From assembly GCA_964457725.1 (NCBI GenBank), contig CAYWGQ010000003.1, positions 1-64,000 on the forward strand: 64,000 nt of DNA, written 5' to 3'. This DNA is from FEN-1219 sp964457725. GTDB lineage: Bacteria > Pseudomonadota > Gammaproteobacteria > Steroidobacterales > Rariloculaceae. Every line of letters begins with the position of its first letter. The first letter of the stretch is position 1. The position numbers were made by a program, and so were the translations under genes. The notes beneath the pieces are model-generated. The model ran no database searches, was not told the DNA's origin, and saw only the letters and a program-made list of their open reading frames with translations. Shown piece after piece: positions 26,129-34,877 of the stretch.

Positions 26129-26640
26129 GGCGCCCTCGCGAGGTCCCCGGCCGTCAGATAGACGTACGTGTAGGCGAGCAGCCGGCCGGTCAGCACGGCG
26201 CCGAGCCACAGCACGATCGACAAGCCCGCGACCGCGCGGAGCCGACCGTCCGGCACGAGCGTCACGAGCGGATCGGCGTCGACGAAGACCCGCCGCCGCA
26301 TCCACTGCAGACAGTAGAGCGCGGCGGCGATCAGCGCGAGCTTCAGATAGAACACGGGATCCGTCAGCGCCTTCGTCGGGTACGCGAGCAGCAGGAGCAC
26401 GCCGGACACGAGCGCGATCGTGAACCCGATCCATGCGGCCGGAAAGAACCGCCGCATCGGCTCCATCGGATAGCGATGCGCGAGCGCGAGTATCCAAAGG
26501 CAAAGCGCGACGCCGAGCCCCGCGGCGATGCCGAGTCCGAGCGTGTGCAGGAACAGCACGAACGGAAATGCGAGAAGCGACGGCGTCTCGCGCACCCAAA
26601 CGCTGATCGAAGTCTGCTCGAGCCAGGCGAGATACGGCAC
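26125..26640 (-). CDS. Small integral membrane protein (DUF6644-like), first of a pair
   Basis: A 171-aa protein starting at GTG 26640 behind GAGGAG. It has about four helices (FVLFLHTLGLGIAAGLGVAL, WIGFTIALVSGVLLLLAY, FYLKLALIAAALYCLQ, VAGLSIVLWLGAVLTGRLL). The first helix has His in FLHTLGLG, comparable with VLHFSGL in its partner. Coupling to the second gene by a GTGA overlap suggests a two-subunit membrane complex. No experimental function is known to me. Confidence 0.7.
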   Translation of the reverse strand: MPYLAWLEQTSISVWVRETPSLLAFPFVLFLHTLGLGIAAGLGVALCLWILALAHRYPMEPMRRFFPAAWIGFTIALVSGVLLLLAYPTKALTDPVFYLKLALIAAALYCLQWMRRRVFVDADPLVTLVPDGRLRAVAGLSIVLWLGAVLTGRLLAYTYVYLTAGDLARAP

Positions 26641-26682
26641 GCTACGACACTCCTCGCGGCACCCGGATCGAGCGAACCCGCG

Positions 26683-27660
26683 CTAGCCGGGCTCGAGGAG
26701 CGGCGTACCGTTCGCCTCGTGCCACTCGAGGATCGTGCGCCACACGTCCTCTGCCGTCTCCGCGTACCAGAAGAGCTCGCGGTCCTCCGCCGCGATCACG
26801 CCCTCGTCGACCAGGAAGTCGAAATCGACGACGCGTTGCCAGTACTCCCGGCCGACCAGCACGATGGGCACAGGCTCGATCGTGCGCGTCTGCACGAGCG
26901 TCAAGGTTTCGAAGAGCTCGTCGAGCGTGCCGAAACCGCCGGGGAACGTGACGAGCGCGCGGGCCCGGAGCAGGAAATGCAGCTTCCGGATCGCGAAGTA
27001 ATGGAAGCGGAAGCAAAGCTGCGGCGTCAAATACGGGTTCGGAAACTGCTCGAGCGGCAACGTGATGTTCAAGCCCGCGGTCATCGCGCCGACATCGTAC
27101 GCACCGCGATTGGCCGCCTCCATCAGGCCCGGGCCGCCGCCCGTCATCAACAGGATCCGGCAGCGTCCGTTGCCGTTGCTGCATTCGCCGACCAGCCGGC
27201 CGAGCTCGCGGGCGATCTGGTAGTAGCGGCTCTTCGCGGCGATGCGCTCCGCGATCGCGAGCCGCCTCGCGAGCGCCTCGTCGGCCGGATTCGCTTCGAG
27301 CTCGGCGCGCAGCCCCTCGACGCGGCTCGCGGCCGCGGACGGCTCGGGAATCCGCGTGCTGCCGAAGACGACGATCGTGTGCTCGACCCCGGCCTCCTGC
27401 AACAGGAGCTCGGCCTTCAGGTAGTCGATCCCGAGGCGCACGCCGCGGAGCGCGTCGAGCTGGAGAAAATCCGGGTCGTGATCCGCCTGCCGGTACGACG
27501 GATGCTCGAGCAGCGCGCGCACTCGGGCCGGCGCCGCCGGATCGTCCTCGGCAGGCTTCGGCCGCTGCTGCGGGAGCGGCTCGCGGCGGCGCCGCGGATG
27601 CGGCGGCGGCTGCGGACCGTCTGACGGGCCCCCGCTCCGGCGGTCTCGGTCGCGGCTCAT
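26683..27660 (-). CDS. LOG family (TIGR00730) Rossmann-fold protein
   Basis: A 325-aa protein with the two LOG motifs: GGGPGLMEAANRGA and PGGFGTLDE. Family members are nucleoside-5'-monophosphate phosphoribohydrolases (cytokinin-activating LOG or the nucleotide hydrolase PpnN type). A Pro/Arg-rich N-terminal tail of about 45 residues is extra to the core and probably disordered. Its ATG overlaps the TGA of cbpM (ATGA), so LOG, CbpM and CbpA form one translationally linked operon. Substrate prediction beyond nucleotides is not possible. Confidence 0.88.
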   Translation of the reverse strand: MSRDRDRRSGGPSDGPQPPPHPRRRREPLPQQRPKPAEDDPAAPARVRALLEHPSYRQADHDPDFLQLDALRGVRLGIDYLKAELLLQEAGVEHTIVVFGSTRIPEPSAAASRVEGLRAELEANPADEALARRLAIAERIAAKSRYYQIARELGRLVGECSNGNGRCRILLMTGGGPGLMEAANRGAYDVGAMTAGLNITLPLEQFPNPYLTPQLCFRFHYFAIRKLHFLLRARALVTFPGGFGTLDELFETLTLVQTRTIEPVPIVLVGREYWQRVVDFDFLVDEGVIAAEDRELFWYAETAEDVWRTILEWHEANGTPLLEPG

Positions 27661-27953
27661 CTGCGCGTGCGCCGCAGACGCTCGAGCTCCTCGAGCAGGT
27701 CGAGCGCGAGCGCGGCGCCCGGCAGATTCACGTCGAAATCGCGCTGCAGCTGCACGGCGCGCAGCATCCGAGTGACGGCGACGCCGCTGAACCGCCACGA
27801 CGCCGGGCTGCCGCCTCGCGGCTCCACGATGCCCTCCTCGACCATCTCGACGACGAGCGCTTCCTCGAAGCCGCATGCCCGGCAAAGCTCGCCCAGGCTG
27901 ACCTCGACGGTCTCGTCGAGCACGATCGCCCGGACCGTTGCATCCTCCGTCAT
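27657..27953 (-). CDS. cbpM: Chaperone modulator CbpM
   Basis: A 98-aa protein matching CbpM, the specific inhibitor of the CbpA co-chaperone. The EVSLGELCRACGF segment and a MerR-like helix-turn-helix region (VVEMVEEGIVEPRG, FSGVAVTRMLRAVQLQRDFD) end in DLLEELERLRRTR. It starts one nucleotide after the cbpA stop codon, the expected position for this pair. It would bind the J-domain of CbpA and modulate its activity with DnaK. Confidence 0.88.
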   Translation of the reverse strand: MTEDATVRAIVLDETVEVSLGELCRACGFEEALVVEMVEEGIVEPRGGSPASWRFSGVAVTRMLRAVQLQRDFDVNLPGAALALDLLEELERLRRTRR

Positions 27954-27954
27954 C

Positions 27955-28884
27955 TCAACTCTCCAAGCCTTGGCGCGGATTCATGCGCATCGTGCTCGCC
28001 ATCCGCCGGTACAGCGCCTCGTCGTCCGCGCTCGTAGCCGGCGGCGTAACGATCTTCAGCACGACGAACTGATCGCCCGGCGGCTCGCCGGGCAGCCCCC
28101 GCCCCTTCAGCCGCAGCTGCCGATCGGTCTGCGAGCCCTTCGGAATCTTCAGGTCCACCGGTCCGCCGAGCGTCGGCACGCGCACGGTCTCGCCGAGCGC
28201 CGCCTCCCAGGGCGTGACGGGCAGATCGAGCCAGATGTCGCGGCCTTCGGCGCGGAACAGGCGGTGCGGCAGCAGCCGCACGCGCAAAAACAGGTCGCCG
28301 GGCGGGCCGCCGCCGATACCCGGCTCCCCCTGTGCGGCGAGGCGGATCTGCTGGCCGTCGGTGACGCCGGCCGGAATCTTGACGCTCAGCTGCTGCACCT
28401 TGCGCTCCGGCCTGCCGCTCGCACCGCGCTCGAGCCGCTCGAGCGAGAGCACCCGGGTAGTGCCGCGGAACGCCTCTTCCAGCGTGATCTCGACTTGGGC
28501 ACTCGTGTCGAAGCCGCGGCTGCGAAAGCCGCCGCGTCGCGCGCCGCCGCCGAAGCCGCCGAGCCCGCCGAACAGCGACTCGAAGAAATCGCTGTGCATC
28601 CCGGCGCTCGGCTCGGTCTCGAAATCGAAATGCCAGTCCGGCGGCGGCCGGAACTCCTCGCCCTGTTTCCAGCGGCTGCCGAGCTGGTCGTACGCGGCGC
28701 GCTTCTCCGGATCGCGAAGCACCTCGTAAGCCTCGTTCACTTCCTTGAAGCGCTCCTCGGCGTCCGGCTCCTTGCTGACGTCCGGGTGGTACTTGCGGGC
28801 GAGGCGCCGGTACGCCCGCTTGATGTCGTCCGGCGACGCATCGCGAGCGACGCCCATGATCGAGTAGTAATCCTTGAATTCCAC
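27955..28884 (-). CDS. cbpA: CbpA, DnaJ-like co-chaperone
   Basis: A 309-aa type II J-protein. The J-domain spans residues 3-70 with the HPD motif (YHPDVSKEP). A Gly/Phe-rich region (FGGLGGFGGGARRGGF) follows, then two DnaJ C-terminal beta domains; there is no zinc-finger domain. This is the CbpA layout: a DnaK partner that also binds curved DNA. The predicted start is GTG. It is the first gene of a cbpA-cbpM-LOG operon and faces cls across a 115-bp divergent promoter region. CbpA genes are typically induced in stationary phase or stress. Confidence 0.92.
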   Translation of the reverse strand: MEFKDYYSIMGVARDASPDDIKRAYRRLARKYHPDVSKEPDAEERFKEVNEAYEVLRDPEKRAAYDQLGSRWKQGEEFRPPPDWHFDFETEPSAGMHSDFFESLFGGLGGFGGGARRGGFRSRGFDTSAQVEITLEEAFRGTTRVLSLERLERGASGRPERKVQQLSVKIPAGVTDGQQIRLAAQGEPGIGGGPPGDLFLRVRLLPHRLFRAEGRDIWLDLPVTPWEAALGETVRVPTLGGPVDLKIPKGSQTDRQLRLKGRGLPGEPPGDQFVVLKIVTPPATSADDEALYRRMASTMRMNPRQGLES

Positions 28885-28999
28885 AGTTCGAGCCGTCGCC
28901 GATGCTTCTTGGATGACCCGCGCCCGAGTAATCTACGCGCTCCGGGAGCGGCACTTAGGATACACCGAAAGACACGGGCGCCCGGGTGCTCGCACGATC

Positions 29000-30409
29000 A
29001 TGGAAGCTACGTACTGGATCGGTACCGCGCTCGCGGCGCTCGGGTTCGTGCTCGGCTTCGCTGCCGCGATGCACGCGCTGCTCTACAAGCGTCTGCCGCA
29101 GTCCGCGTTCGGGTGGATCGCGGTCTGCATGATGCTGCCGCTCGGCGGCGCGCTCCTCTACTACCTGTTCGGCATCAATCGGGTCGAGCGCCGCGCCCGC
29201 GAGCTGCGCGCGGGCGGTATGCGTCACGCGGCGCCGGCTCCCCTCGCGGCGGCGGCGCCCGACGCGCTCGTGACGCTTGCCGCGCTCGGCGAGCGCGTGA
29301 GCCGGCTGCCGCTCCTCGGCGGCAATCGAGTGACCGTGCTGCACAACGGCGAGCAGACCTTTCCGGCGATGCTCGAGGCTATCGGGAACGCACGCGAGCG
29401 AGTGTTCCTCTCGAGCTACATCTTCGACAGCGGCCGCACCGGCCGCGCGTTCGCGGATGCGCTCGGCGCGGCAGCGGCCCGGGGCGTCGCAGTACGAGTC
29501 CTGCTCGACGGCGTCGGCGAGCTCTACTCGTTTCCGCCTGCGAGAGCATTGCTGCGCGATGCCGGCGTGCGCATCGCGCGTTTCATGCCGCCTCGGCTGA
29601 TGCCGCCGTCGCTGCACGTGAACCTGCGCAATCACCGCAAGATCCTCGTCGTCGACGGTCGGACGGCATTCACCGGCGGAATCAACATCGGCGACCGGCA
29701 CCTCGCCGCCGACGAGAGCAATCCCCGGCGCGTCGTCGACATGCATTTCCGCTTCGAAGGGCCGGTGGCGGGTCAAATCGAGGCGGTATTCCTGGACGAT
29801 TGGGGATTCGTCACCGGCGAGAGCCTCGACGTGCCGCCCGCGCCGCCCGAGGCGCACGGCGAGGCGCTGTGCCGCGCGGTCGCCGACGGGCCGGACGGCG
29901 ATCTCGACAAGCTTCGCGCGCTGTTCGTCGGCGCGATCGGCTTCGCGCGCCGGCGCGTCACGCTGATGACGCCGTACTTTCTGCCGCCGCGCGAGCTGAT
30001 CGGCATCATGCAGGCGGCGGCGCTCCGCGGCATCGAGGTGGCGGTGATCCTGCCTGAGCGGAACAATCTCCCGTATATCCACCGCGCGACCCGGCACATG
30101 CTGTGGGAGATCCTCCAGCGTGGCGTGCGTGTCTACTATCAGCCCCCGCCTTTCGTCCACAGCAAGCTGCTGCTCGTGGACGACGAGTACGCGATGGTCG
30201 GGTCGGCAAACCTGGATCAGCGCAGCTTGCGGCTGAACTTCGAGCTGAACGTCGAGGTATTCGACGCGGCGCTCGTGGCGGAGCTCGCGCGGCACTGCGA
30301 CACGGTGCGCGAGCGTTCGCGCGAAGTGACGCTCGCGGACGTCGACGGCCGACGACTCGTCACGCGCGTGATCGACGGCGCGGCGTGGCTCTTCTCGCCG
30401 TACCTGTAA
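29000..30409 (+). CDS. cls: Cardiolipin synthase, phospholipase D superfamily
   Basis: A 469-aa membrane enzyme joining two phosphatidylglycerol molecules (or PG and PE) into cardiolipin. The N-terminal PLDc_N segment carries two transmembrane helices (GTALAALGFVLGFAAAMHAL and AFGWIAVCMMLPLGGALLYY). Two HKD motifs follow: NHRKILVVDG and HSKLLLVDD, with GSANLDQRSL after the second. Start ATG 29000 was chosen because it directly precedes the first helix. Length and layout match ClsA-type enzymes. Confidence 0.92.
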   Translation: MEATYWIGTALAALGFVLGFAAAMHALLYKRLPQSAFGWIAVCMMLPLGGALLYYLFGINRVERRARELRAGGMRHAAPAPLAAAAPDALVTLAALGERVSRLPLLGGNRVTVLHNGEQTFPAMLEAIGNARERVFLSSYIFDSGRTGRAFADALGAAAARGVAVRVLLDGVGELYSFPPARALLRDAGVRIARFMPPRLMPPSLHVNLRNHRKILVVDGRTAFTGGINIGDRHLAADESNPRRVVDMHFRFEGPVAGQIEAVFLDDWGFVTGESLDVPPAPPEAHGEALCRAVADGPDGDLDKLRALFVGAIGFARRRVTLMTPYFLPPRELIGIMQAAALRGIEVAVILPERNNLPYIHRATRHMLWEILQRGVRVYYQPPPFVHSKLLLVDDEYAMVGSANLDQRSLRLNFELNVEVFDAALVAELARHCDTVRERSREVTLADVDGRRLVTRVIDGAAWLFSPYL

Positions 30410-30563
30410 GCACGCGCTAGACGACACGGTCGGCTTCCGAGAGCCCTGCGCGGCGCGGCGGCGAGACCGCGTACGGCTACGGCTCGGCGTGCGGGATCTA
30501 CGAGTGGCGGCGCGGCCGTCGCTTGCCGACACTGGCGTGGTCAGCCGATCAGGAGAAAACACG

Positions 30564-31637
30564 ATGGCACGGATGATGAAGGCGGCGGTGTTCGTCGAGA
30601 AAGGCCGGATCGTGCTCGAGGAGAAGCCGATCCCTTCGATCGGCCCGATGGACGCGCTCGTACGGATCACGACGACGACGATCTGCGGGACCGACGTGCA
30701 TATCTTGAAAGGCGAGTACCCGGTCGAGCCGGGACGCATCATCGGGCACGAGCCGGTCGGCGTGATCGAGCAGCTCGGCTCGGAGGTTCGCGGCTACCGC
30801 GAGGGACAACGCGTGATCGCCGGCGCGATCACGCCGAGCGGCACGAGCTACGCATCGCTCGCCGGGTTTCACTCCCAATCGGGCAACGGGGCGCACGGCT
30901 GGAAGCCGATGGGCGGCTGGCGCTTCGGCAACACGATCGACGGCTGTCAGGCGGAGTACGTGCGGGTACCGGACGCGATGGCGAACCTCGCGCCGGTCCC
31001 CGACGACCTCACGGACGAGGAGGTCCTGATGTGCCCGGACATCATGTCGACCGGCTTCGCCGGCGCGGAGCACGGCGACATTCGCATCGGCGACACGGTC
31101 GCCGTGTTCGCCCAAGGACCGATCGGCCTCTGCGCGACCGCCGGCGCGCGCCTCCGCGGGGCGACACAGATCATCGCCGTCGACGCGGTGCCCGAGCGGA
31201 TGGAGATGTCGAAGCGCCTCGGAGCGGATCATGTGATCGACTTCAAGAACGCGAACCCGGTCGACGAGATCTTGAGGCTCACCGACGGGCGCGGCGTCGA
31301 CGTCGCAATCGAGGCGCTCGGCACGCAGCAGACGTTCGAGTCCTGCCTCCGCGTTCTTCGTCCCGGCGGCGTGCTGTCGAGCCTCGGCGTGTACTCGAGC
31401 GACCTGCATATCCCGCTCGGCCCGTTTGCAGCCGGCCTCGGCGATCACAAGATCGTGACGTCTCTATGCCCGGGCGGCAAGGAGCGGATGCGGCGACTGC
31501 TCGGCGTCGTCGCGTCGCGGCGACTCGACTTTCGGCCGCTCGTCACACACCGGTTCAAGCTCGACGAGATCGAAAGCGCGTACGAGCTCTTCGCGAATCA
31601 GCGCGACGGCGTGATGAAGGTCGCGATCACGCCGTAG
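30564..31637 (+). CDS. Zinc-dependent secondary alcohol dehydrogenase
   Basis: A 357-aa medium-chain dehydrogenase/reductase behind AGGAG. Catalytic zinc ligands are Cys in TICGTDVHI and His-Glu in GHEPVG. The nucleotide-binding motif is AQGPIGLCATAGARLRG. The structural-zinc loop with four Cys is replaced by a segment AGFHSQSGNGAHGWKPMGGW. That segment resembles the loop of clostridial isopropanol dehydrogenase, so reversible reduction of small ketones or aldehydes is likely. It is a typical fermentative gene of low-oxygen loci. Confidence 0.88.
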   Translation: MARMMKAAVFVEKGRIVLEEKPIPSIGPMDALVRITTTTICGTDVHILKGEYPVEPGRIIGHEPVGVIEQLGSEVRGYREGQRVIAGAITPSGTSYASLAGFHSQSGNGAHGWKPMGGWRFGNTIDGCQAEYVRVPDAMANLAPVPDDLTDEEVLMCPDIMSTGFAGAEHGDIRIGDTVAVFAQGPIGLCATAGARLRGATQIIAVDAVPERMEMSKRLGADHVIDFKNANPVDEILRLTDGRGVDVAIEALGTQQTFESCLRVLRPGGVLSSLGVYSSDLHIPLGPFAAGLGDHKIVTSLCPGGKERMRRLLGVVASRRLDFRPLVTHRFKLDEIESAYELFANQRDGVMKVAITP

Positions 31638-31686
31638 GGCGCTGCGCGGAAGAGGCCCCGGCCGTGCGCGCGCAGCGGCCGAGGCC

Positions 31687-31703
31687 GCTTCCGCCGCGGA
31701 AGC
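31687..31703. terminator. Small hairpin between convergent adh and hsp20 genes
   Basis: A 6-bp stem (GCTTCC/GGAAGC) with a 5-nt loop lies in the 70-bp gap between converging genes, 4 nt before the hsp20 stop. It has no T-run; assignment as a terminator is tentative. Confidence 0.3.
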
Positions 31704-31707
31704 CGCC

Positions 31708-32241
31708 TCAGTTCAACTCGATCTTGCGCCGCTTCGCGCCGCTCGCCTTCGGCAAGCGCAGCTCGACCACGCCGTCCTTCAGGCTCGCCTTCGCTCGATC
31801 GGCGTCGACCTCGCCGGGCAGCAGAACGGAACGGCTGAACTCGCCCGAGCGGATCTCGCGCCTGTAGTAGTCCTCGCGCTCCTCCTTCTGCTCGTCGCTC
31901 GTGCGGCCCTTGATCGTGAGTGTCCGATCGGTGATCGATACGTCTAGGTTCTCCTTCGGCACGCCCGGCACCTCCGCGCGGACGACGATGTCGTCATCGG
32001 TTTCGCAAATGTCGACCGACGGCATGCGCCCGCCGAGAGCCTCGACGCCGATCGAGCGCAACGTCGGCATCTGCCACGCGAACGGCGACGGCCACCGCGT
32101 CGACAGAAACTCGTCGAATAGCCGATCGATGTCTTCGAACATCCCGAGCCCGCGGCCCATGCGCGCCGGAATGCTCTGCGGCGGCCTGCGCTCCGCCTTG
32201 GTCATCTCGCCCGTCTCTCTCGCCTCTTTCGCTTGTGCCAT
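31708..32241 (-). CDS. Hsp20/alpha-crystallin small heat shock protein
   Basis: A 177-aa ATP-independent holdase. Start ATG 32241 has GGGAGG upstream. The alpha-crystallin domain covers about 75-170 (VDICETDDDIVVRAEVPGVP, FSRSVLLPGEVD, ASLKDGVVELRLPK). The chain ends KRRKIELN, with an I-x-L-like tail motif. The N-terminus has MFEDIDRLFDEF, common in class A bacterial Hsp20s. It lies 48 nt downstream of the phosphoribosyltransferase and could be co-transcribed with it. Confidence 0.92.
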   Translation of the reverse strand: MAQAKEARETGEMTKAERRPPQSIPARMGRGLGMFEDIDRLFDEFLSTRWPSPFAWQMPTLRSIGVEALGGRMPSVDICETDDDIVVRAEVPGVPKENLDVSITDRTLTIKGRTSDEQKEEREDYYRREIRSGEFSRSVLLPGEVDADRAKASLKDGVVELRLPKASGAKRRKIELN

Positions 32242-32289
32242 GTCGCTACCTCCCAAAGGTACTGCGTGACTGCGGGCGACTCATTGCAA

Positions 32290-32964
32290 TCATCGTGCCG
32301 CGCTTCGATAGTCCTCGAGGAGCGCGACCACCTCGTCGTCGGACACCTGCGGGAAGTACTCGTACCAGGCGCCGACGGCGATGTACGGCTCCGGAACGGA
32401 GAGCACCTCGACGGCGTCGGCCGTGCGCTCGAGCGCCGCCACCGCATCGCGCGCGGCCGTCGGCACGCCGACGATCACGGCTCGCGGCCCGAGGGCTTTC
32501 GCGACCGCGACCGCAGCTTCCATCGTCGCTCCCGTCGCGATGCCGTCGTCCACGAGGATCGCGGTCTTGCCGGTCAGCTCGAGCGGCTCGCGGCCCGCGC
32601 GGAACGCCCGCTCTCGCCGCGCGAGCTCCGCCCGCTCCCGCGCCTCGAGCCCGGCGAGCGCGGCACGATCGAGCCCGAGCGCAGCGAGGACGTCGTCGTG
32701 ATACACGGTGACTCCGCCCGAGGCGATCGCTCCGATCGCAAACTCGCGATTGAACGGCGCGCCGATCTTGCGCACGACGAGCACGTCGAGCGGGGCGCGG
32801 AGCGCCCTTGCGACCTCGTAAGCGACCGGTACTCCGCCGCGCGGGAGCGCGAGCACGATCGGATCGGAACTCGCGTACGCGTGCGCGAGCCGCTCGCCGA
32901 GCTCGCGGCCGGCGGCGCGGCGATCCCGGAAGATCCTCGCTCGAGCCCTCGAGAACGGGTCCAT
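32290..32964 (-). CDS. Phosphoribosyltransferase family protein
   Basis: A 224-aa PRTase-fold protein. The PRPP-binding motif is ILVDDGIATGAT, and the N-terminus has IVLALPRGGVPVAYEVA, the diphosphate-loop region of this subgroup. It resembles the PRTase domain of mycobacterial Rv0571c-type proteins, but lacks their extra C-terminal domain. GGAGGC precedes ATG 32964. The acceptor base is unknown. Its neighbours prs and pncB produce and use PRPP, so a nucleotide-salvage link is plausible. Confidence 0.88.
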   Translation of the reverse strand: MDPFSRARARIFRDRRAAGRELGERLAHAYASSDPIVLALPRGGVPVAYEVARALRAPLDVLVVRKIGAPFNREFAIGAIASGGVTVYHDDVLAALGLDRAALAGLEARERAELARRERAFRAGREPLELTGKTAILVDDGIATGATMEAAVAVAKALGPRAVIVGVPTAARDAVAALERTADAVEVLSVPEPYIAVGAWYEYFPQVSDDEVVALLEDYRSAAR

Positions 32965-33062
32965 CGGCTGCCTCCGCGACAGTATGCGCGCGGTCCGTCC
33001 GCGGGAGGGAGTGCGGCTCGTACGTATAGTCCGCGTGCGGGCGCCGCCCCTAGCATCGCCGA

Positions 33063-34088
33063 GTGCATTCGCGAATCACGACGGCGGACAAGATTGCATT
33101 CTTGCGGCGTCCCGACGCGTACGCCGATGCGCCGTCGGGAATCGACGTCATCGAGACCCACTTCGCGTGGGTGTTTCTCGGCGAGCGATTCGTCTACAAG
33201 CTGAAGAAGCCGATTCGCTTCGACCGCATCGACTACACCGCGCTCGAATCCCGGCGCGCGAGCTGCGAGCTCGAGCTCACGCTGAACAGGCGCCTCGCGG
33301 AATCGACCTATCTCGCGATCGTGCCGCTCGCGTCGGGACCGGAGGGGCTCGCGCTCGGCGGTCCCGGCACGCCGGTCGACTGGCTCGTGCAGATGCGCCG
33401 CCTGCCGGCCGAGCGCACGCTCGAGGCCGCGGCGATGAGCGGGAGCGTCACCGATTCGGAGCTCGAGGCGCTCGTGGCCAAGCTTGCGCGCTTCTACGCC
33501 TGTACGCCCGATGCGCCGTTCGGCGGCGAGGAGTACCGCGAGCTGCTCGGGAAACGCGCCGCCGAGTACGCGGCCCGCCTCGCCGCGCCGGAGCTCGGCC
33601 TCGACCGGGCGCTCGTCCGGCGCATCGAGCGCATCGAGCGCGCCCAAGCGCGGTTTCTCGCCGAGAGCGCCGCGATGCTCGACCGGCGGGTCGTCCGCGG
33701 CCGGGTCGTCGACGCGCACGGCGACTTGCGGCCGGAGCACGTCTTCCTCGGCCAGAACCCGCAGATCATCGATTGCCTCGAGTTCTCGATCGAGCTCCGC
33801 TGGCTCGACACGGCGGAGGAGCTCGTCTTCCTCGCGCTCGAGTGCGAGCGGCTCGGCGCGCCGGCCATCGGCGAGCGGATTCTCGCGCACTATGCCGAGG
33901 CTTGCGACGACGACGCGCCGCAGCCGCTGCTCGATTTTTACTTCGGCCAACGGGCTGTCGTGCGCGCATTGATCAGCGCGTGGCACATCGCCGACGCCGA
34001 TGCCGCGAGCGCCCGGCGATGGCACGACCGCGCGGCGTGGTACCTCGCGCTCGCGGAAGCTCGCACGTCCAGGGCCAATGCGGGCTGA
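33063..34088 (+). CDS. Aminoglycoside-phosphotransferase-like kinase domain protein (COG2187 type)
   Basis: A 341-aa protein starting at GTG 33063. It resembles the N-terminal half of COG2187 proteins: THFAWVFLGERFVYKLKKPI holds the probable ATP-site Lys, DWLVQMRRLP follows the hinge region, and VDAHGDLRPEHVFL is the catalytic loop. The next conserved Asp is in IIDCLEF. Full COG2187 proteins add a P-loop kinase domain, absent here. The phosphate acceptor is unknown. Members of this family are common in bacterial stress loci. Confidence 0.72.
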   Translation: MHSRITTADKIAFLRRPDAYADAPSGIDVIETHFAWVFLGERFVYKLKKPIRFDRIDYTALESRRASCELELTLNRRLAESTYLAIVPLASGPEGLALGGPGTPVDWLVQMRRLPAERTLEAAAMSGSVTDSELEALVAKLARFYACTPDAPFGGEEYRELLGKRAAEYAARLAAPELGLDRALVRRIERIERAQARFLAESAAMLDRRVVRGRVVDAHGDLRPEHVFLGQNPQIIDCLEFSIELRWLDTAEELVFLALECERLGAPAIGERILAHYAEACDDDAPQPLLDFYFGQRAVVRALISAWHIADADAASARRWHDRAAWYLALAEARTSRANAG

Positions 34089-34145
34089 CTCGCCGGCGAG
34101 ATGTCGTAGTATGCGCGCCACACCCTCGTTCCACCGGGCGCCCGA

Positions 34146-34856
34146 ATGGACCTCGTCGAGATCAGCCGCGAGCTTGCCGCTCGCGTCGCAGCGCTGCGCT
34201 TCGCACCGCCGGTGTGCTGCACCTACAACCCGCTCGTCTACGCGTGGGAACCGCACGAGCGCTACCTCCGCCGGTACGGGACGCCGCCGCGCGAGGTGCT
34301 GTTGCTCGGGATGAATCCCGGCCCGTTCGGGATGGCGCAAACGGGAGTGCCGTTCGGCGATGTCGCGATGGTTCGCGACTGGCTCGGTGTGACCGGCCGA
34401 GTCGAGCGGCCGGCGGAGGAGCATCCGAAGCGACCGATCCAGGGCTTCGCCTGCGAGCGGCGCGAGGTCAGCGGCACACGACTCTGGGGGTGGGCACGCG
34501 ACCGGTACGGCACGCCGGAGCGGTTCTTCGCACGCTTCTTCGTCGCGAATTACTGCCCGCTCGCGTTCGTCGAGGAGTCGGGCCGCAACCGCACGCCCGA
34601 CAAGCTGCCGGCCGCGGAGCAGGCGGCGCTGTTTGCCGCATGCGACGACGCGCTGCGGAAGATCGTCGCTCACCTCAGGCCGCGGTTCGTCGTCGGCGTC
34701 GGCGGCTTCGCGGAGCGACGCGCGCGCGCGGCGCTCGGGGACACGGACTGCACGATCGGCACGATCCTGCATCCGAGCCCCGCGAGCCCGCTCGCGAACC
34801 GCGGCTGGCCGGCAGCGATCGAGCGCCAGCTCGAAGCGCTCGGCGTCGAGCTCTGA
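34146..34856 (+). CDS. SMUG1-type single-strand-selective uracil-DNA glycosylase
   Basis: A 236-aa family 3 uracil-DNA glycosylase. The active-site motif GMNPGPFGMAQTGVPFGD covers residues 55-72, with catalytic-region Asn57, and the second motif is HPSPASPLANRGW near residue 208. It excises uracil and some oxidised pyrimidines from DNA, starting base-excision repair. SMUG1 is known mainly from animals and scattered bacteria, so its presence beside a ribonucleotide reductase and stress genes is of interest. It is convergent with prs. Confidence 0.9.
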   Translation: MDLVEISRELAARVAALRFAPPVCCTYNPLVYAWEPHERYLRRYGTPPREVLLLGMNPGPFGMAQTGVPFGDVAMVRDWLGVTGRVERPAEEHPKRPIQGFACERREVSGTRLWGWARDRYGTPERFFARFFVANYCPLAFVEESGRNRTPDKLPAAEQAALFAACDDALRKIVAHLRPRFVVGVGGFAERRARAALGDTDCTIGTILHPSPASPLANRGWPAAIERQLEALGVEL

Positions 34857-34877
34857 CCCGGCCGCAGGAGCCCGGCT

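Noticed and set aside
28885..30563. FNR/ANR-type boxes (TTGAT-N4-ATCAA) upstream of stress-island genes
   Set aside because: I looked through the intergenic spaces of the island and saw no convincing match, so no FNR control is claimed.
32574..34772. 732-codon minus-strand ORF covering the kinase-like and SMUG1 genes
   Set aside because: Contradicted by intact catalytic motifs on the plus strand; composition typical of shadow frames.
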